Assembly: GCA_016291185.1 (NCBI GenBank)
Contig: JAEFAI010000017.1
Coordinates: 1-53,520, forward strand
Direction of reading: 5' to 3'
DNA length: 53,520 nt
Source: Bacteroidales bacterium
GTDB taxonomy: Bacteria > Bacteroidota > Bacteroidia > Bacteroidales > UBA932
Shown here: piece after piece, positions 25,161-34,000 of the stretch
Layout of the letters: each line of letters begins with the position of its first letter
Numbering within the stretch: position 1 is the stretch's first letter
Program-made: the position numbers and the translations under genes
The notes under the pieces: generated by a model
Told to the model about the DNA's origin: nothing
The model's database searches: none
The model's input: only the letters and a program-made list of their open reading frames with translations

Positions 25161-25171
25161 AACGCTCAGGT

Positions 25172-26278
25172 TTAGATTTCCCGGTCATAACGTTCCCCGC
25201 TCCCCCAGTCGGTCACGCTGATGAGCGGCGTCATGTCGTCAAAGGTGACGGGGCGATTGGGATCCAGGGAACCAGGGCGGTGGATGACCAGGTTCACGCG
25301 GTACTGCTTGTTGGAGAGCAGCGGACCAGCCGCCAGCTGAACGGGATAATAGTATTTCTGCCAGCCCGTCGGGTACTTGATGGACGCTTCCAGCACCAGC
25401 AGCGTGGCGCGCGCACACCAGGCCGCGTCTTCGCTGACCGCGCAGTTGTTGGGATAGGTGTAGAACGTGTGCGGGACGGGATAGGTTGACCCGAAATCGA
25501 CGATCTGGCCGGAAAGCGAATCGTACAGCAGGTCGGCCTTGGGCGATGTCGTCTCTGCCGCCAGGCGGGCATACCACTGCTCTGTGGGCAGGGCGGACGG
25601 CTCGGACGTTTCTCCGAAATCGATCCGACCTGGCACATTGAGCAGATAGCAACTCTCCAGCCGGAACATATCCGCCTTCTGATAGGCCGGAGCGCTGAAA
25701 TCATTCTTCACGCTCTCCAGGATCACGGAAGCGGCCAGACGCCGGACACTGATATGGATTTCCTCCCGACCTTCGTGCAAGGTCACGGCCGGGGCCGAAG
25801 CGGTTCCGGAATGGCCGATCATCAGCAGTTTCGTGGACGAGGAGTTTTTCAGCTCATGTGTCAGCGCGAGGAATTCGGACTTGGTGGTCACCGTGCCGGC
25901 GGTACGGTCCTCTGAGTCATTGACCACCGCCCAGACCTCGCGCTGGCCCGTGGAGCACCGCAGAGAGAGGCCGCCGTATACCCCGTTTGTCACGCCCAGC
26001 GGAGTGTCAAAACCGGCAGATGCCGCAATCTCCAGGTTCCCGGCATCGGCACCGCTTCCCGCCCGAAACACGAAAACCTGCACGTTCTGGATGGCTTTTT
26101 CGTTGGAGGCGCTCTGGCTGCCCACCTTGGTGGCCGGAGCGTCGAAACGGACGGACAGCTGCACATCGCCCGGCACGGTCCCGTCCCCGCCGTCCGGCAT
26201 CATTTTGCCGCAAGCGGCGAACAGCAGGCCGTAGACGGCCAGGCCGGCTAAAAACATTTTCTTCTTCATGGTATTCAT
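25172..26278 (-). CDS. FimA/Mfa1-like fimbrillin lipoprotein (second pilin)
   Basis: 368 residues. A lipobox signal (YGLLFAACGKMMPDGG) is followed by a pilin N-domain (VQLSVRFDAPATKV; VQVFVF; REVWAVVND, the strand order of FimA-type pilins) and a C-domain ending LISVTDWGSGERYDREI, the expected donor-strand region. Type V pilins are exported as lipoproteins and then cut by a trypsin-like protease; a basic residue (K51 in ATKVG) is a candidate site. It lies 6 bp after the first pilin-like gene. Which of the two forms the shaft is not known. Confidence 0.8.
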   Translation of the reverse strand: MNTMKKKMFLAGLAVYGLLFAACGKMMPDGGDGTVPGDVQLSVRFDAPATKVGSQSASNEKAIQNVQVFVFRAGSGADAGNLEIAASAGFDTPLGVTNGVYGGLSLRCSTGQREVWAVVNDSEDRTAGTVTTKSEFLALTHELKNSSSTKLLMIGHSGTASAPAVTLHEGREEIHISVRRLAASVILESVKNDFSAPAYQKADMFRLESCYLLNVPGRIDFGETSEPSALPTEQWYARLAAETTSPKADLLYDSLSGQIVDFGSTYPVPHTFYTYPNNCAVSEDAAWCARATLLVLEASIKYPTGWQKYYYPVQLAAGPLLSNKQYRVNLVIHRPGSLDPNRPVTFDDMTPLISVTDWGSGERYDREI

Positions 26279-26284
26279 AGTCGT

Positions 26285-27328
26285 TTAAAGAGATTCGTTA
26301 TACTTGGCACCGTCCACCCAGTTGGTGATCCGGACCTGTACCGGGAGATATGCCTTTTCAATCCTGTCGAACGGCCGGTCTTCCGTATTGCCCAGCCCGA
26401 TCAGGGTCAGGTCCACCTTGTAGTCCTTGTTGCGCTCCAGCGTACCGGTCAGGGCAACGGGATAGTAATACGGCACGTTTTTAATCTGCACGACCACCAT
26501 CAGGACCGTGGCGGTGGGGGCAAACGTGGCATGGTAACCATTGTTCGGGTTGGTCAGCGCATTCGGAAAAGCATAGAAATACTTCTGCGAGAAGGTGTGG
26601 GTTGCTCCCATCGCAACATCTTGATCCAGCGCGGCATACGTCAACGCAGGCTCCTTTGCTGCATAGCCGTCCTTCCCAATCACATGCCCGGCCACATAAT
26701 CGGACGTGGCACTCCGGTTGTACCAGACGGTCGGATCGGCCGAGCCTGCCACATTCTGATTGCCGACCACGTTGCAAAGGAAGGCGCGCAGCACACGGAC
26801 GGCCCCATAGGGCGCGGGCAGGTTGTTGGTCACGGAGCCCAGGGCGACGCGCGCCACGGGACGGGTTAACTCCAGCATCGCGCTGTTGCTGCTTCCAGAC
26901 AGGACCTGCGTGTACGAGAAAGCGGTCATCAGCAAGCCATTCGGCTGGTTATCTCCCAGGTTAAATGCCACCTGCTCCAGCTCCGCGCAAGTCGTGCAGG
27001 CATTCGCGGCCTCGAGCGGCGCCCCTTGGAAATTGGCCAGGGCATAGACCGTCTTGCTACCTGGCTTGACAGACAGCACGACCGATCTGGACCACAGCTC
27101 CCTTTCCGTGCAGGCATGCGAGAGATCAAGCATCCCGTTGGAGTCAAACACATACAGGTTCAGCGAGTTCAGCTGCATTTCGGCAGGGTTGGCCCCAACG
27201 ATGGCCTTGGTGTCCTCCATCCCGACCAGATTCACGAAGAGCTGCCCTCCGTCACCGGGAACCGGATCGCGCTGGCAAGCGCACCCGACAAAAGATAGAA
27301 TAATAAATAGTAAAGATCTTAGTTTCAT
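26285..27328 (-). CDS. FimA/Mfa1-like fimbrillin lipoprotein (first pilin)
   Basis: 347 residues starting MKLRSLLFIILSFVGCACQR, a lipoprotein signal with lipobox. The layout is the same as the next gene: LFVNLVGMEDTKAIVG, then LNLYVFDSNG, KTVYALANFQG, and a C-terminal VQVRITNWVDGAKYNESL strand. A basic residue in EDTKAIV could be the processing site. The two pilin-like proteins share fold features but differ widely in sequence, as expected for shaft and accessory subunits. The gene starts 23 bp after the OmpA-like gene. Confidence 0.8.
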   Translation of the reverse strand: MKLRSLLFIILSFVGCACQRDPVPGDGGQLFVNLVGMEDTKAIVGANPAEMQLNSLNLYVFDSNGMLDLSHACTERELWSRSVVLSVKPGSKTVYALANFQGAPLEAANACTTCAELEQVAFNLGDNQPNGLLMTAFSYTQVLSGSSNSAMLELTRPVARVALGSVTNNLPAPYGAVRVLRAFLCNVVGNQNVAGSADPTVWYNRSATSDYVAGHVIGKDGYAAKEPALTYAALDQDVAMGATHTFSQKYFYAFPNALTNPNNGYHATFAPTATVLMVVVQIKNVPYYYPVALTGTLERNKDYKVDLTLIGLGNTEDRPFDRIEKAYLPVQVRITNWVDGAKYNESL

Positions 27329-27351
27329 AGTTATATGAATAGTTATCGTCA

Positions 27352-29361
27352 TTATTGAATCAGGTCGCCCCAATCCTCCTCCGGTTCCTTGTGAAGATCG
27401 TATCGCTTGACCAGCGCGGAGATCTCCGGATCCAGGTTGCCGCGGCTGATGAAACTGCGGTCCTGCCCGCAGGCGTCCAGGTAATGCTGCACCGCCGCCT
27501 GGTCGTCGCCCCGACGGGCATACAGGAGGGCGAGCATGTAGTTCACCTGGGGCGTGCGCGGCAAGGGTTCGAGGATCTCCAGGGCCGACAGGTTGCGGTC
27601 CAGGGCCACGTACGCCACCGCCGTGTTGTAGTCGTGGTAGGGCGCCAAGAAGGCCAGGGCCGCCTGGTAATCATGGTCCCGGATAGCCTGAACGCCCTTC
27701 ATATAGACCGTATCGAGTTCAGTCGTATGGACCGTGTCTTTCACCATGCCCTTGCGGTGCAGCGCAAAAGTAAAGCGAACCGTCCGCAGGCGGGGATAAT
27801 ACGTATCCACGACATAGCGGTACCAGGGCTCCCCTTTCATCCGCCGCTCCCGCTCGTCGAGGTTCGCTACTGCGGCAAATTCCGCATAGCGGGCCTTCTG
27901 CTCATCCGTCAGGAGCGTGTCGGCAGCTACCAGCGCATCCAGCTTCTTCCAGTCCTCCCCGCCCGGGCGGGACAGGAACGGGATCTCCTTGCGGGCGCGG
28001 CCGGAGCCGTGCAGCGTCCCTTCGTGAAGGTCGTCGCCCACCGTCAGGAACAAGCCGTCCTCGCGCCGCACCGAATCCCGCACGAAGCGGATATATTTCT
28101 CAAAATAGTCCGACGCAGACCGGGAGCGCCGCAGGGTCAGGGCGTTGTTCGCGGAGAGCAAGCCTTCCGGCGACGCGGAGGCCGCAATGGTCACGCTGTC
28201 CAGCTCGAAACTGTCGTTCAGCAGCAGGTTTCGGAGATTCTCCTGGATGAAAGCGATCTCGCGCGCATTGTCCCCCAGTCGCTCGTCGATGTCGTGCCTG
28301 CCGGTCCGGAAATCGATGTTGCAGGCGGTGTTCGCCTCCACGTTCCGGGAGATCACGACGGTCTTGTAGCGCTCCGTCCCGTCGACGAAAGCCGACACGG
28401 ACGAAATGTAGAAAGTCAGCGGATCGCAGCGGGGCACGGTGTACAGTTGTTTGTCGCGCTCGAAGATCTCGCCGGACAGCACCACGTCCACCTTGCGCAG
28501 GCGGGGACGCGTGTTGATGGTCTGGACATAATTGTACAGGAAGGTGCCGTTGTCGAAACGAACGACAGTGTCCAGCCGGATCCCGTCCGTGACGATGGGC
28601 ACCTTGACATACTTATTGTACATCTTCTCCCGCCGGGCCTTGCGCCACTCGTTGCGCCGACGCAGGTACTTATTGGTATAATGCTCGATAGCGTCCCGTT
28701 CCGTCACGCCAAAATAGCTCTCGAACACCTCGTCGGAAACGAAGGTCGTGTCCGCCTTGAGGGCATAGACCTGCGGGATGTTCCGCTCGAGAAAGATCTC
28801 CAGATTGCGCAGGTCCACGAACGCGAGCGTGTCGCTGACGATGCGGGAAAGAAACTTCTCATATTGCTGATAGCCACGCAGCTGCGCTTTACGATACGCT
28901 GCGCCCGTGACCACGACGTCGTCCAGCCGGAGGCTGTCTTCCAGCACAAACATATCGGGATGGAGCCGGAGCTGCCAATGCGAATCCTGCATCTCCGGCG
29001 GCACCAGCACCTGGAATTCCAGATCAATCTTGCCATGGCGCTCGGCGATATTACGAAAGCGCGCAGTCACCATGGCGGCATCCAGCATTTCCGCAGCCAC
29101 CATTTCCCCGCTTTGCTCGTCCCGAACGGCCTTCATCAGAATCATCTCCCGACCGTCCAGGTCCGTCACGCGAATCGTATCCCGCCGGGGCGCCTTCACA
29201 TCGGCGTATTCCGGAAGATAATCCGCCTGCCTGGGCAGTTGGAGCGAGGCACTCAGCTGCCTGCGGCTCACCTCGTTCGCCTTGCGCCGGGTGCCGCAGG
29301 CGGGCAGCAGCGCCGCCACCAACAGCAGCGGCAGCCAGAACTTCATGATCCTGCGTCCCAT
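27352..29361 (-). CDS. OmpA-like lipoprotein of the pilus operon (DUF3868-type)
   Basis: 669 residues with a lipobox (LLLVAALLPACGTRRK). The middle has an OmpA-like peptidoglycan-binding segment (ASASPEGLLSANNALTLRRS, about residues 415-434), in which N and R positions of the motif are kept. The C-terminal about 130 residues look like TPR-type helices (VAYVALDRNLSALEIL; MLALLYARRGDDQAAVQHYL). Large OmpA-like proteins of this form accompany DUF3575 proteins in Bacteroidales fimbrial loci. The start overlaps the DUF3575 stop as TGATG, so translation is coupled. The DUF3868 name is tentative. Confidence 0.75.
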   Translation of the reverse strand: MGRRIMKFWLPLLLVAALLPACGTRRKANEVSRRQLSASLQLPRQADYLPEYADVKAPRRDTIRVTDLDGREMILMKAVRDEQSGEMVAAEMLDAAMVTARFRNIAERHGKIDLEFQVLVPPEMQDSHWQLRLHPDMFVLEDSLRLDDVVVTGAAYRKAQLRGYQQYEKFLSRIVSDTLAFVDLRNLEIFLERNIPQVYALKADTTFVSDEVFESYFGVTERDAIEHYTNKYLRRRNEWRKARREKMYNKYVKVPIVTDGIRLDTVVRFDNGTFLYNYVQTINTRPRLRKVDVVLSGEIFERDKQLYTVPRCDPLTFYISSVSAFVDGTERYKTVVISRNVEANTACNIDFRTGRHDIDERLGDNAREIAFIQENLRNLLLNDSFELDSVTIAASASPEGLLSANNALTLRRSRSASDYFEKYIRFVRDSVRREDGLFLTVGDDLHEGTLHGSGRARKEIPFLSRPGGEDWKKLDALVAADTLLTDEQKARYAEFAAVANLDERERRMKGEPWYRYVVDTYYPRLRTVRFTFALHRKGMVKDTVHTTELDTVYMKGVQAIRDHDYQAALAFLAPYHDYNTAVAYVALDRNLSALEILEPLPRTPQVNYMLALLYARRGDDQAAVQHYLDACGQDRSFISRGNLDPEISALVKRYDLHKEPEEDWGDLIQ

Positions 29362-29975
29362 CAGAAGATAAATTGGAGAGATACACGCAGCTCGTCCGGC
29401 AGGAAGAACGCCTTGACGCCCTCGTCCGTACGCTGCCCGCAATAGGGGCAGGCATAGGAGACATAACGGGTCATACCGCCCCAGCCAAACAGGCCAAAAT
29501 CCACATTCAGCCAAGGATTTACATGCACGGCGTAGCCACCGCCCAGCGAAATGCCGACGGCATCTCCTTCTTCCGTCTCAGGGCCGAGGAGCCCGCCCCG
29601 GTTGTACTCTTGATACTGAAGTTTGCCTCCCGCCCACCAGCCGGAATAGGTGTACCAGGGCCACCAGCGGCCCGCCACATAATAGGTCTGGTTCCGGGAC
29701 TGGAACTGCGCATCCTGCCGGTGGCGCCACGTCCAGTTGTTGTAGCGCGCCCCCAGGCCGAGCGTCCAATTCCGGTGCACGGCGTATTGCAATTCCGCAT
29801 TGAGCGTTCCCAGAAAGAGATAGTCCGCCAGGTTCTGGTCCACCGCCACGCGGGAGCGGTGCTCCAGTTCCTGCCGGCTGTCTGCCGCCTGCCCGGAGGG
29901 CCCCTGCGCGTACGCAGGAGCGCCCAGGCAGCAGGCGGCGGTCAGCAAGGCAAGCAATGAGGTCCTACATTTCAT
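29361..29975 (-). CDS. DUF3575 family outer-membrane protein
   Basis: 204 residues with a cleavable Sec signal (LLALLTAACCLGAPAYAQ). The mature protein alternates aromatic-rich beta strands (WTLGLGARYNNWTW; YYVAGRWWPWY) and ends in F (LRVSLQFIF), as outer-membrane barrels do. DUF3575 proteins of Bacteroidales are regularly encoded with the OmpA-like protein next door and pilin genes. The start overlaps the ssb stop by 11 bp, tying it to the unusual first gene of the operon. Confidence 0.85.
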   Translation of the reverse strand: MKCRTSLLALLTAACCLGAPAYAQGPSGQAADSRQELEHRSRVAVDQNLADYLFLGTLNAELQYAVHRNWTLGLGARYNNWTWRHRQDAQFQSRNQTYYVAGRWWPWYTYSGWWAGGKLQYQEYNRGGLLGPETEEGDAVGISLGGGYAVHVNPWLNVDFGLFGWGGMTRYVSYACPYCGQRTDEGVKAFFLPDELRVSLQFIF

Positions 29976-30312
29976 AGGACATCGGAGAAGCATCGTCGAT
30001 AATCTGGATCTGGCTGGCCAGGATGTCCGTACCGACGCGGTCGATGCCGTCCACACCCGTGTAGTTCTGGTAGCGGATCCGGCCGAAGACATGCAGTTTG
30101 GTCCCTTTGCCGATTTTGTCCAGTCCCTGAATGTTGCGGCCTTCCCACGCAATCACGTTGTGCCAGCTCGTGTCGATCACGGCCGCCCCTTCCCGGTCCT
30201 TGTAAGCGAAATTAGTCGCCAGGCCGATGCGGGCCATCTTGTTCTCGTCATACGTCTGGATGCGGACATTGCCGACAATCCCCTGGAGTTCTACTCTGTT
30301 CAATTGTTCCAT
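29965..30312 (-). CDS. Small single-stranded DNA-binding protein leading the pilus operon
   Basis: 115 residues forming one OB fold: MEQLNRVELQGIVGNVR, SWHNVIAWEG, KGTKLHVFGRIRYQNY are standard SSB strands. The linker and the acidic C-terminal tip (DDIPF type), through which housekeeping SSBs recruit other proteins, are absent; the protein ends DDASPMSYEM. It is the first gene before six pilus genes and overlaps the second by 11 bp, so it is co-expressed with them. Whether it binds DNA for regulation, inversion or something else is unknown. Confidence 0.88.
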   Translation of the reverse strand: MEQLNRVELQGIVGNVRIQTYDENKMARIGLATNFAYKDREGAAVIDTSWHNVIAWEGRNIQGLDKIGKGTKLHVFGRIRYQNYTGVDGIDRVGTDILASQIQIIDDASPMSYEM

Positions 30313-30626
30313 AAGCGTTTTTCTTTGTTTAAAGGTTTGGGATCCCGGCCGCGCGGTCCGAGTCCCGGATGCAAAGGAACAAGCTTTTGGACAAGGCACA
30401 AGCCCTTCCAGGCCCGGCAGGGGCAAATAAATACGAATCTTTCCCGATTATGCTGTTTCTTTATGATCGGGGCTGGAAAATGTATGCGATTTCTTACGCT
30501 GTAAGATTTATTTTACGGCCGTAAGATTTATCAGATTCTGTAAAAAACGTCAAAACTTCGCGCACGAATCTTACAGGGTCTTGGAGATGTCCGGTCAACG
30601 ATTCATCTTTGGGAAAAAGGATTATT
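30313..30626. promoter_or_regulatory. Divergent regulatory region with GTAAGATT operator array
   Basis: The 314-bp gap between ssb and the zinc-ribbon gene holds CTTAC-GCT-GTAAG (30493-30505) and the palindrome TTACGGCCGTAA (30513-30524). GTAAGATTTAT occurs at 30501 and 30521, exactly 20 bp apart, and an inverted copy AATCTTAC lies at 30567-30574. Nearer ssb, CCCGAT/ATCGGG (30443-30471) could form a hairpin. No clean TAnnTTTG box was found, so the actual promoters are not located. Confidence 0.5.
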
Positions 30627-31010
30627 ATGAGCTACAAACTACACCACGAAGAGGAAGGGACCTGCCTGGAATGCGGGACCTCCATCCACGGCCGGAAAGA
30701 CAAGCGGTTCTGCAGCCTGAGCTGCAAAAACAAGTATAACAACCGAACGCAGATGGTCAAACGCCAGCAGCGGGTCCAAATCATAGCAGCGCTTACAGGA
30801 AATTATGCCATCCTGGAAGCGCTGCTCAATGAAGGAAAAACAGGAGCGGGTCTCGATGAGCTGTCAGAACTGGGCTTCGATCCCACCTATGTAACGTGTC
30901 ACCGGCACGGGCGTTTCAGACACGACGAATACGCGTGCTTCGACATCTGGTACTACCGCACCGACACACGGATCTTTAACGTCCGGCGGAAAGCCCTCGA
31001 CCTACTTTAA
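30627..31010 (+). CDS. Small zinc-ribbon protein divergent from the pilus operon
   Basis: 127 residues. The N-terminus has a four-cysteine zinc ribbon (CLECGTS ... FCSLSCKNKY, about residues 12-35) followed by a basic, helical middle (QMVKRQQRVQIIAAL). The C-terminal part (FDPTYVTCHRHGRFRH) has further Cys/His residues. I do not recognise a named family with a known role. The basic, zinc-binding form and divergent placement next to an operator array would fit a DNA-binding regulator, but this is inference. The start at ATG 30627 was chosen over an upstream TTG. The 3' end overlaps the converging phosphatase gene by 35 bp. Confidence 0.75.
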   Translation: MSYKLHHEEEGTCLECGTSIHGRKDKRFCSLSCKNKYNNRTQMVKRQQRVQIIAALTGNYAILEALLNEGKTGAGLDELSELGFDPTYVTCHRHGRFRHDEYACFDIWYYRTDTRIFNVRRKALDLL

Positions 31011-31812
31011 TCATGCCCATCTCCAGGCCCCACTTGCCATCGGTGATGATGGGGACCTGCTTGCCGCGGGCATTGGTCACGTAGAGGAAATCGTCCACGA
31101 AGGTGTGCGTGTGGCCGCCGATCACCAGATCGACCCAACGGGTCTCGGGGACGATCGTCTGGTCCACATCGTAGCCGGCGTGCGAGAGAAGAATGATCAG
31201 GTCGCACTTCTGAGTCTCGTGCAGGTAGTCCGCCCACTGGTTCGTCACCTCGACATTGTCGAGCTGCTGCATGCGGGAAGAGACCGCCTTCGTCACGGCC
31301 GTAGAAATGTCGGCTTCGAGGCCGATGACGCCGATCTTCTGGCCGCCGCGCTCAAAGATCGCGTACGGCTTGACATACTCGCCCAGCTCGAAGGGAGACA
31401 GATCGAGATTCGCGCACACGACCTTGGTCTCCGGCCGGAGCATCTTGACGCGCCCGGTGATGGCCTCGATGTCGTTGTCGAACTCGTGGTTGCCCAGGGT
31501 AAGGCAGTCGTAGCCGAAATCGTTGATGGTGTTCATCTCCAGGACACCGCCCAGCTCCGTGAAATACGGAGAACCCTGGCTGAAGTCGCCGGCGTGCAGG
31601 AGCAGCACGCGGTCGGCGCCGTAGGCGTTGCGGATGGAATCCACGTACGCCGCGCGCTCGATCACGCCGCCCACCCCGTCGTCCGCGCCGCCGCGCAGGG
31701 GCTCGAAATGGCTGTGGGTATCGTTGGTATGCAGGATCACCAGCTGAGGCTGCTGGCTACAGGCGCAGAAGGCCGCCAGGCCCGCTGCGAGGATGATCAG
31801 AGACTTCTTCAT
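30976..31812 (-). CDS. Metallophosphoesterase lipoprotein (5'-nucleotidase N-domain)
   Basis: 278 residues with a lipobox signal (LAAGLAAFCACSQQ). All dimetal motifs of the 5'-nucleotidase N-terminal domain are present: HTNDTHSHF, HAGDFSQG, LGNHEFD, LLSHAGYD and GGHTHTF. The substrate-binding C-terminal domain is absent from this protein but is encoded by the gene 2 bp upstream. The pair would together hydrolyse nucleotides or similar phosphoesters in the envelope. The last about 10 residues overlap the zinc-ribbon gene on the other strand. Confidence 0.9.
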   Translation of the reverse strand: MKKSLIILAAGLAAFCACSQQPQLVILHTNDTHSHFEPLRGGADDGVGGVIERAAYVDSIRNAYGADRVLLLHAGDFSQGSPYFTELGGVLEMNTINDFGYDCLTLGNHEFDNDIEAITGRVKMLRPETKVVCANLDLSPFELGEYVKPYAIFERGGQKIGVIGLEADISTAVTKAVSSRMQQLDNVEVTNQWADYLHETQKCDLIILLSHAGYDVDQTIVPETRWVDLVIGGHTHTFVDDFLYVTNARGKQVPIITDGKWGLEMGMIKVGRGLSAGR

Positions 31813-31814
31813 AC

Positions 31815-32657
31815 TTAGTCCTCCTCCCATACGTCATAGACCAGACGGCCGTCCGTGGTGTACTCCACGGGCGTGCCGGCGGCTTTCAGTTTGTACACAT
31901 TCTCAAGCACGGCGTCGATGATGCGGACATCCGTGTCCCTAAGCTCCTTGGCATTCTTGCCGATGGTCATGCCATCGCCGCCATCCAGCAGGAAGTCCAC
32001 CGTGGCCACGCCATAGACCTTGTCGGGATCGATGGGCTGGCCGCCCACCAGCAGGGTGTCAATGTGGTGCTGCTTCACGACCATCTTCACGCCACCCAGC
32101 ACGAACGGCCGGGAAGCGGCGATGGTGCCGAACACCTCCTGCAGGTCGGAGCCCTTGAGGGCCACGTAAACGAGGTCGTTCTTGAACGGGAACATCGACA
32201 CGAAGTCGTCCAGCAGGATATCGCCCTGCGCGAGGCTCGTGCGGATGCCGCCGAAATTCAGAATGCCCACATCGACCTTCTTCCTGGTCAGCCGGGCCAC
32301 GTCCGACATCATCATGTCCACCCACCAGTTGGAGAGCTCGCTCTCCGGGGCGAACGCGACCATATCGCGGGTGGCATAGCCGACCACGGTCTTAAGTTCT
32401 TTCATCTGCGGCTGCACGGCAATCAGGTCTTTCGCCACGGCATACGTGGCGCTCCCCTGCTGCCATACCGTCCCGTTCGGGGCGTTGTAGGTAGAATCAT
32501 TTACGGTGCCGAGTGCCTGCGGAACATTCTCGGCATTGGGGGCGGTCACACCGGTGCGGTGCCCGTCCATCCGGGATTTCTCCCACGTGTACGTGTACTC
32601 GCAGGAGCAGGCCAGCAGTGCGAGAGCTGCCAGCGCAATTAATTTTGTTTGAGCCAT
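31815..32657 (-). CDS. 5'-nucleotidase C-terminal domain lipoprotein
   Basis: 280 residues with its own lipobox (ALALLACSCEYTY). The mature part matches the 5'-nucleotidase C-terminal domain: NFGGIRTSLAQGDI and FLLDGGDGMTIG are the substrate-binding motifs. It precedes the catalytic-domain gene, so the usual domain order is reversed and split in two lipoproteins, a known arrangement in Bacteroidales. The ATG at 32657 overlaps the permease stop by 19 bp. Confidence 0.88.
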   Translation of the reverse strand: MAQTKLIALAALALLACSCEYTYTWEKSRMDGHRTGVTAPNAENVPQALGTVNDSTYNAPNGTVWQQGSATYAVAKDLIAVQPQMKELKTVVGYATRDMVAFAPESELSNWWVDMMMSDVARLTRKKVDVGILNFGGIRTSLAQGDILLDDFVSMFPFKNDLVYVALKGSDLQEVFGTIAASRPFVLGGVKMVVKQHHIDTLLVGGQPIDPDKVYGVATVDFLLDGGDGMTIGKNAKELRDTDVRIIDAVLENVYKLKAAGTPVEYTTDGRLVYDVWEED

Positions 32658-33997
32658 TTCCAAAGGTCTTTCCAGGTAGATTTCTTACCGAACATCAGGA
32701 TGCCGACGCGGTAGATCTTGGCCGAAGCCCAGGCGCAGAGCGCGAAGGTGACGACCAGGAGTGCGACGGACAGGATGATCTCCCACGCCGGAACGCCGAA
32801 CGGCAGGCGCGAGATCATCACGATCGGCGACGTGAACGGGATGATGGAGCCCCAGAAGGCGATCGAGCTGTCCGGCGCACGGAACGCGTACAGGGCGATC
32901 ATGTAGGCCAGCATCAGGGGGATCGTCAGCGGCATCTGCAGCTGCTGCGTGTCGCCCTCATTCTCCACGGCCGAGCCGATGGCCGCAAAGAGCGACGCAT
33001 AGAGCAGGTAACCGAAGATGAAGTACACGAAGAACAGGCTGAGAATCTGGACATACGGGAGATTCGCCAGGGAGCCGATCACCGTCCCCATCTCGCCCAT
33101 ATCGCTCAGCTGAGCGGTCATTTCTTCCATCTGGGCAGAATCCTTGGCACCCATCGCGTTCACGATCTCGGTCGCGTCGGAGCCGCCCAGCTTGTCCATA
33201 CCGATCACGGCGCCGCCCACGCTGATGATAGCCACGGACAGCACGATCCAGAGCAGGAACTGCGTCAGGGCCACCAGGGCGATGCCGATGATCTTGCCGA
33301 ACATCAGTTCGGTGGACTTGACGGAGCTGACGAGCACCTCCACCACGCGGCTGGATTTCTCCTCGATCACGGAGCTCATCACCATGCTGCCGAACATCGT
33401 CACGAAGATGAACAGGATGATGCCGAGCACCATGGACACGATGCTGTAAACGCCGGCTTCGGAGATCTTCTCCTCGCCGTCGTCACCCAGCGTGTAGGAG
33501 CGCAGGTGTATGTTGGCCTTGACGTCCTTGAGGATCTGGTCGAGGCCCTCGATATTGTACGTAGAAATGCGGTAGTCCTCCACGGCGCGGTTGATCCGGG
33601 AGGTGATGTTGTCCGTCAGCTCCATGCCGAAGGGCTTCGGCGAATAGAGGTCGGCGGGGACCGTCTTCTCCTCGGTGTTGAGCTCGCCCACGGAGAGCAC
33701 GCCGTCATAGCCGAGCGTGGCAAGGTTGGCCTTGACGCTGTCCAGCGGCATGCTGCTGGTGAGGTCCGTGTAATGCACGGTCTCCGTGTCCTCCAGGTAC
33801 GGCAGGACGATGCCGGAGGCGTCCACGACGGCGATGTTCTTGGTCTTCTCCTTGGTGTTCATCAGGGCCACCATCACACCGATGGTCAGGCCGGCCACCA
33901 GGATCGGGACCAGGAGCGTCGTCCAGATAAAACTCTTCTTCTTGACCTTATTGAGGTATTCGCGGCTGATAACAATGCCTATCGTCTTGAAATTCAT
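32639..33997 (-). CDS. ABC-2 type transporter permease (NatB-like)
   Basis: 452 residues. One transmembrane helix near the N-terminus (about 20-45) is followed by a large extracytoplasmic domain (50-170) and five or six helices in the C-terminal half (VYSIVSMVLGIILFIFVTMF onwards). This is the NatB/ABC-2 exporter form. It begins 3 bp after the ATPase gene. The exported substrate is unknown; NatAB exports sodium in Bacillus, but related pairs export drugs or lipids. Confidence 0.9.
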   Translation of the reverse strand: MNFKTIGIVISREYLNKVKKKSFIWTTLLVPILVAGLTIGVMVALMNTKEKTKNIAVVDASGIVLPYLEDTETVHYTDLTSSMPLDSVKANLATLGYDGVLSVGELNTEEKTVPADLYSPKPFGMELTDNITSRINRAVEDYRISTYNIEGLDQILKDVKANIHLRSYTLGDDGEEKISEAGVYSIVSMVLGIILFIFVTMFGSMVMSSVIEEKSSRVVEVLVSSVKSTELMFGKIIGIALVALTQFLLWIVLSVAIISVGGAVIGMDKLGGSDATEIVNAMGAKDSAQMEEMTAQLSDMGEMGTVIGSLANLPYVQILSLFFVYFIFGYLLYASLFAAIGSAVENEGDTQQLQMPLTIPLMLAYMIALYAFRAPDSSIAFWGSIIPFTSPIVMISRLPFGVPAWEIILSVALLVVTFALCAWASAKIYRVGILMFGKKSTWKDLWKWLKQN

Positions 33998-34000
33998 GGC

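Noticed and set aside
30313..30626. Invertible promoter controlling the pilus operon
   Set aside because: Inverted repeats are present but short and clustered; no flanking pair with a recombinase gene nearby was seen.
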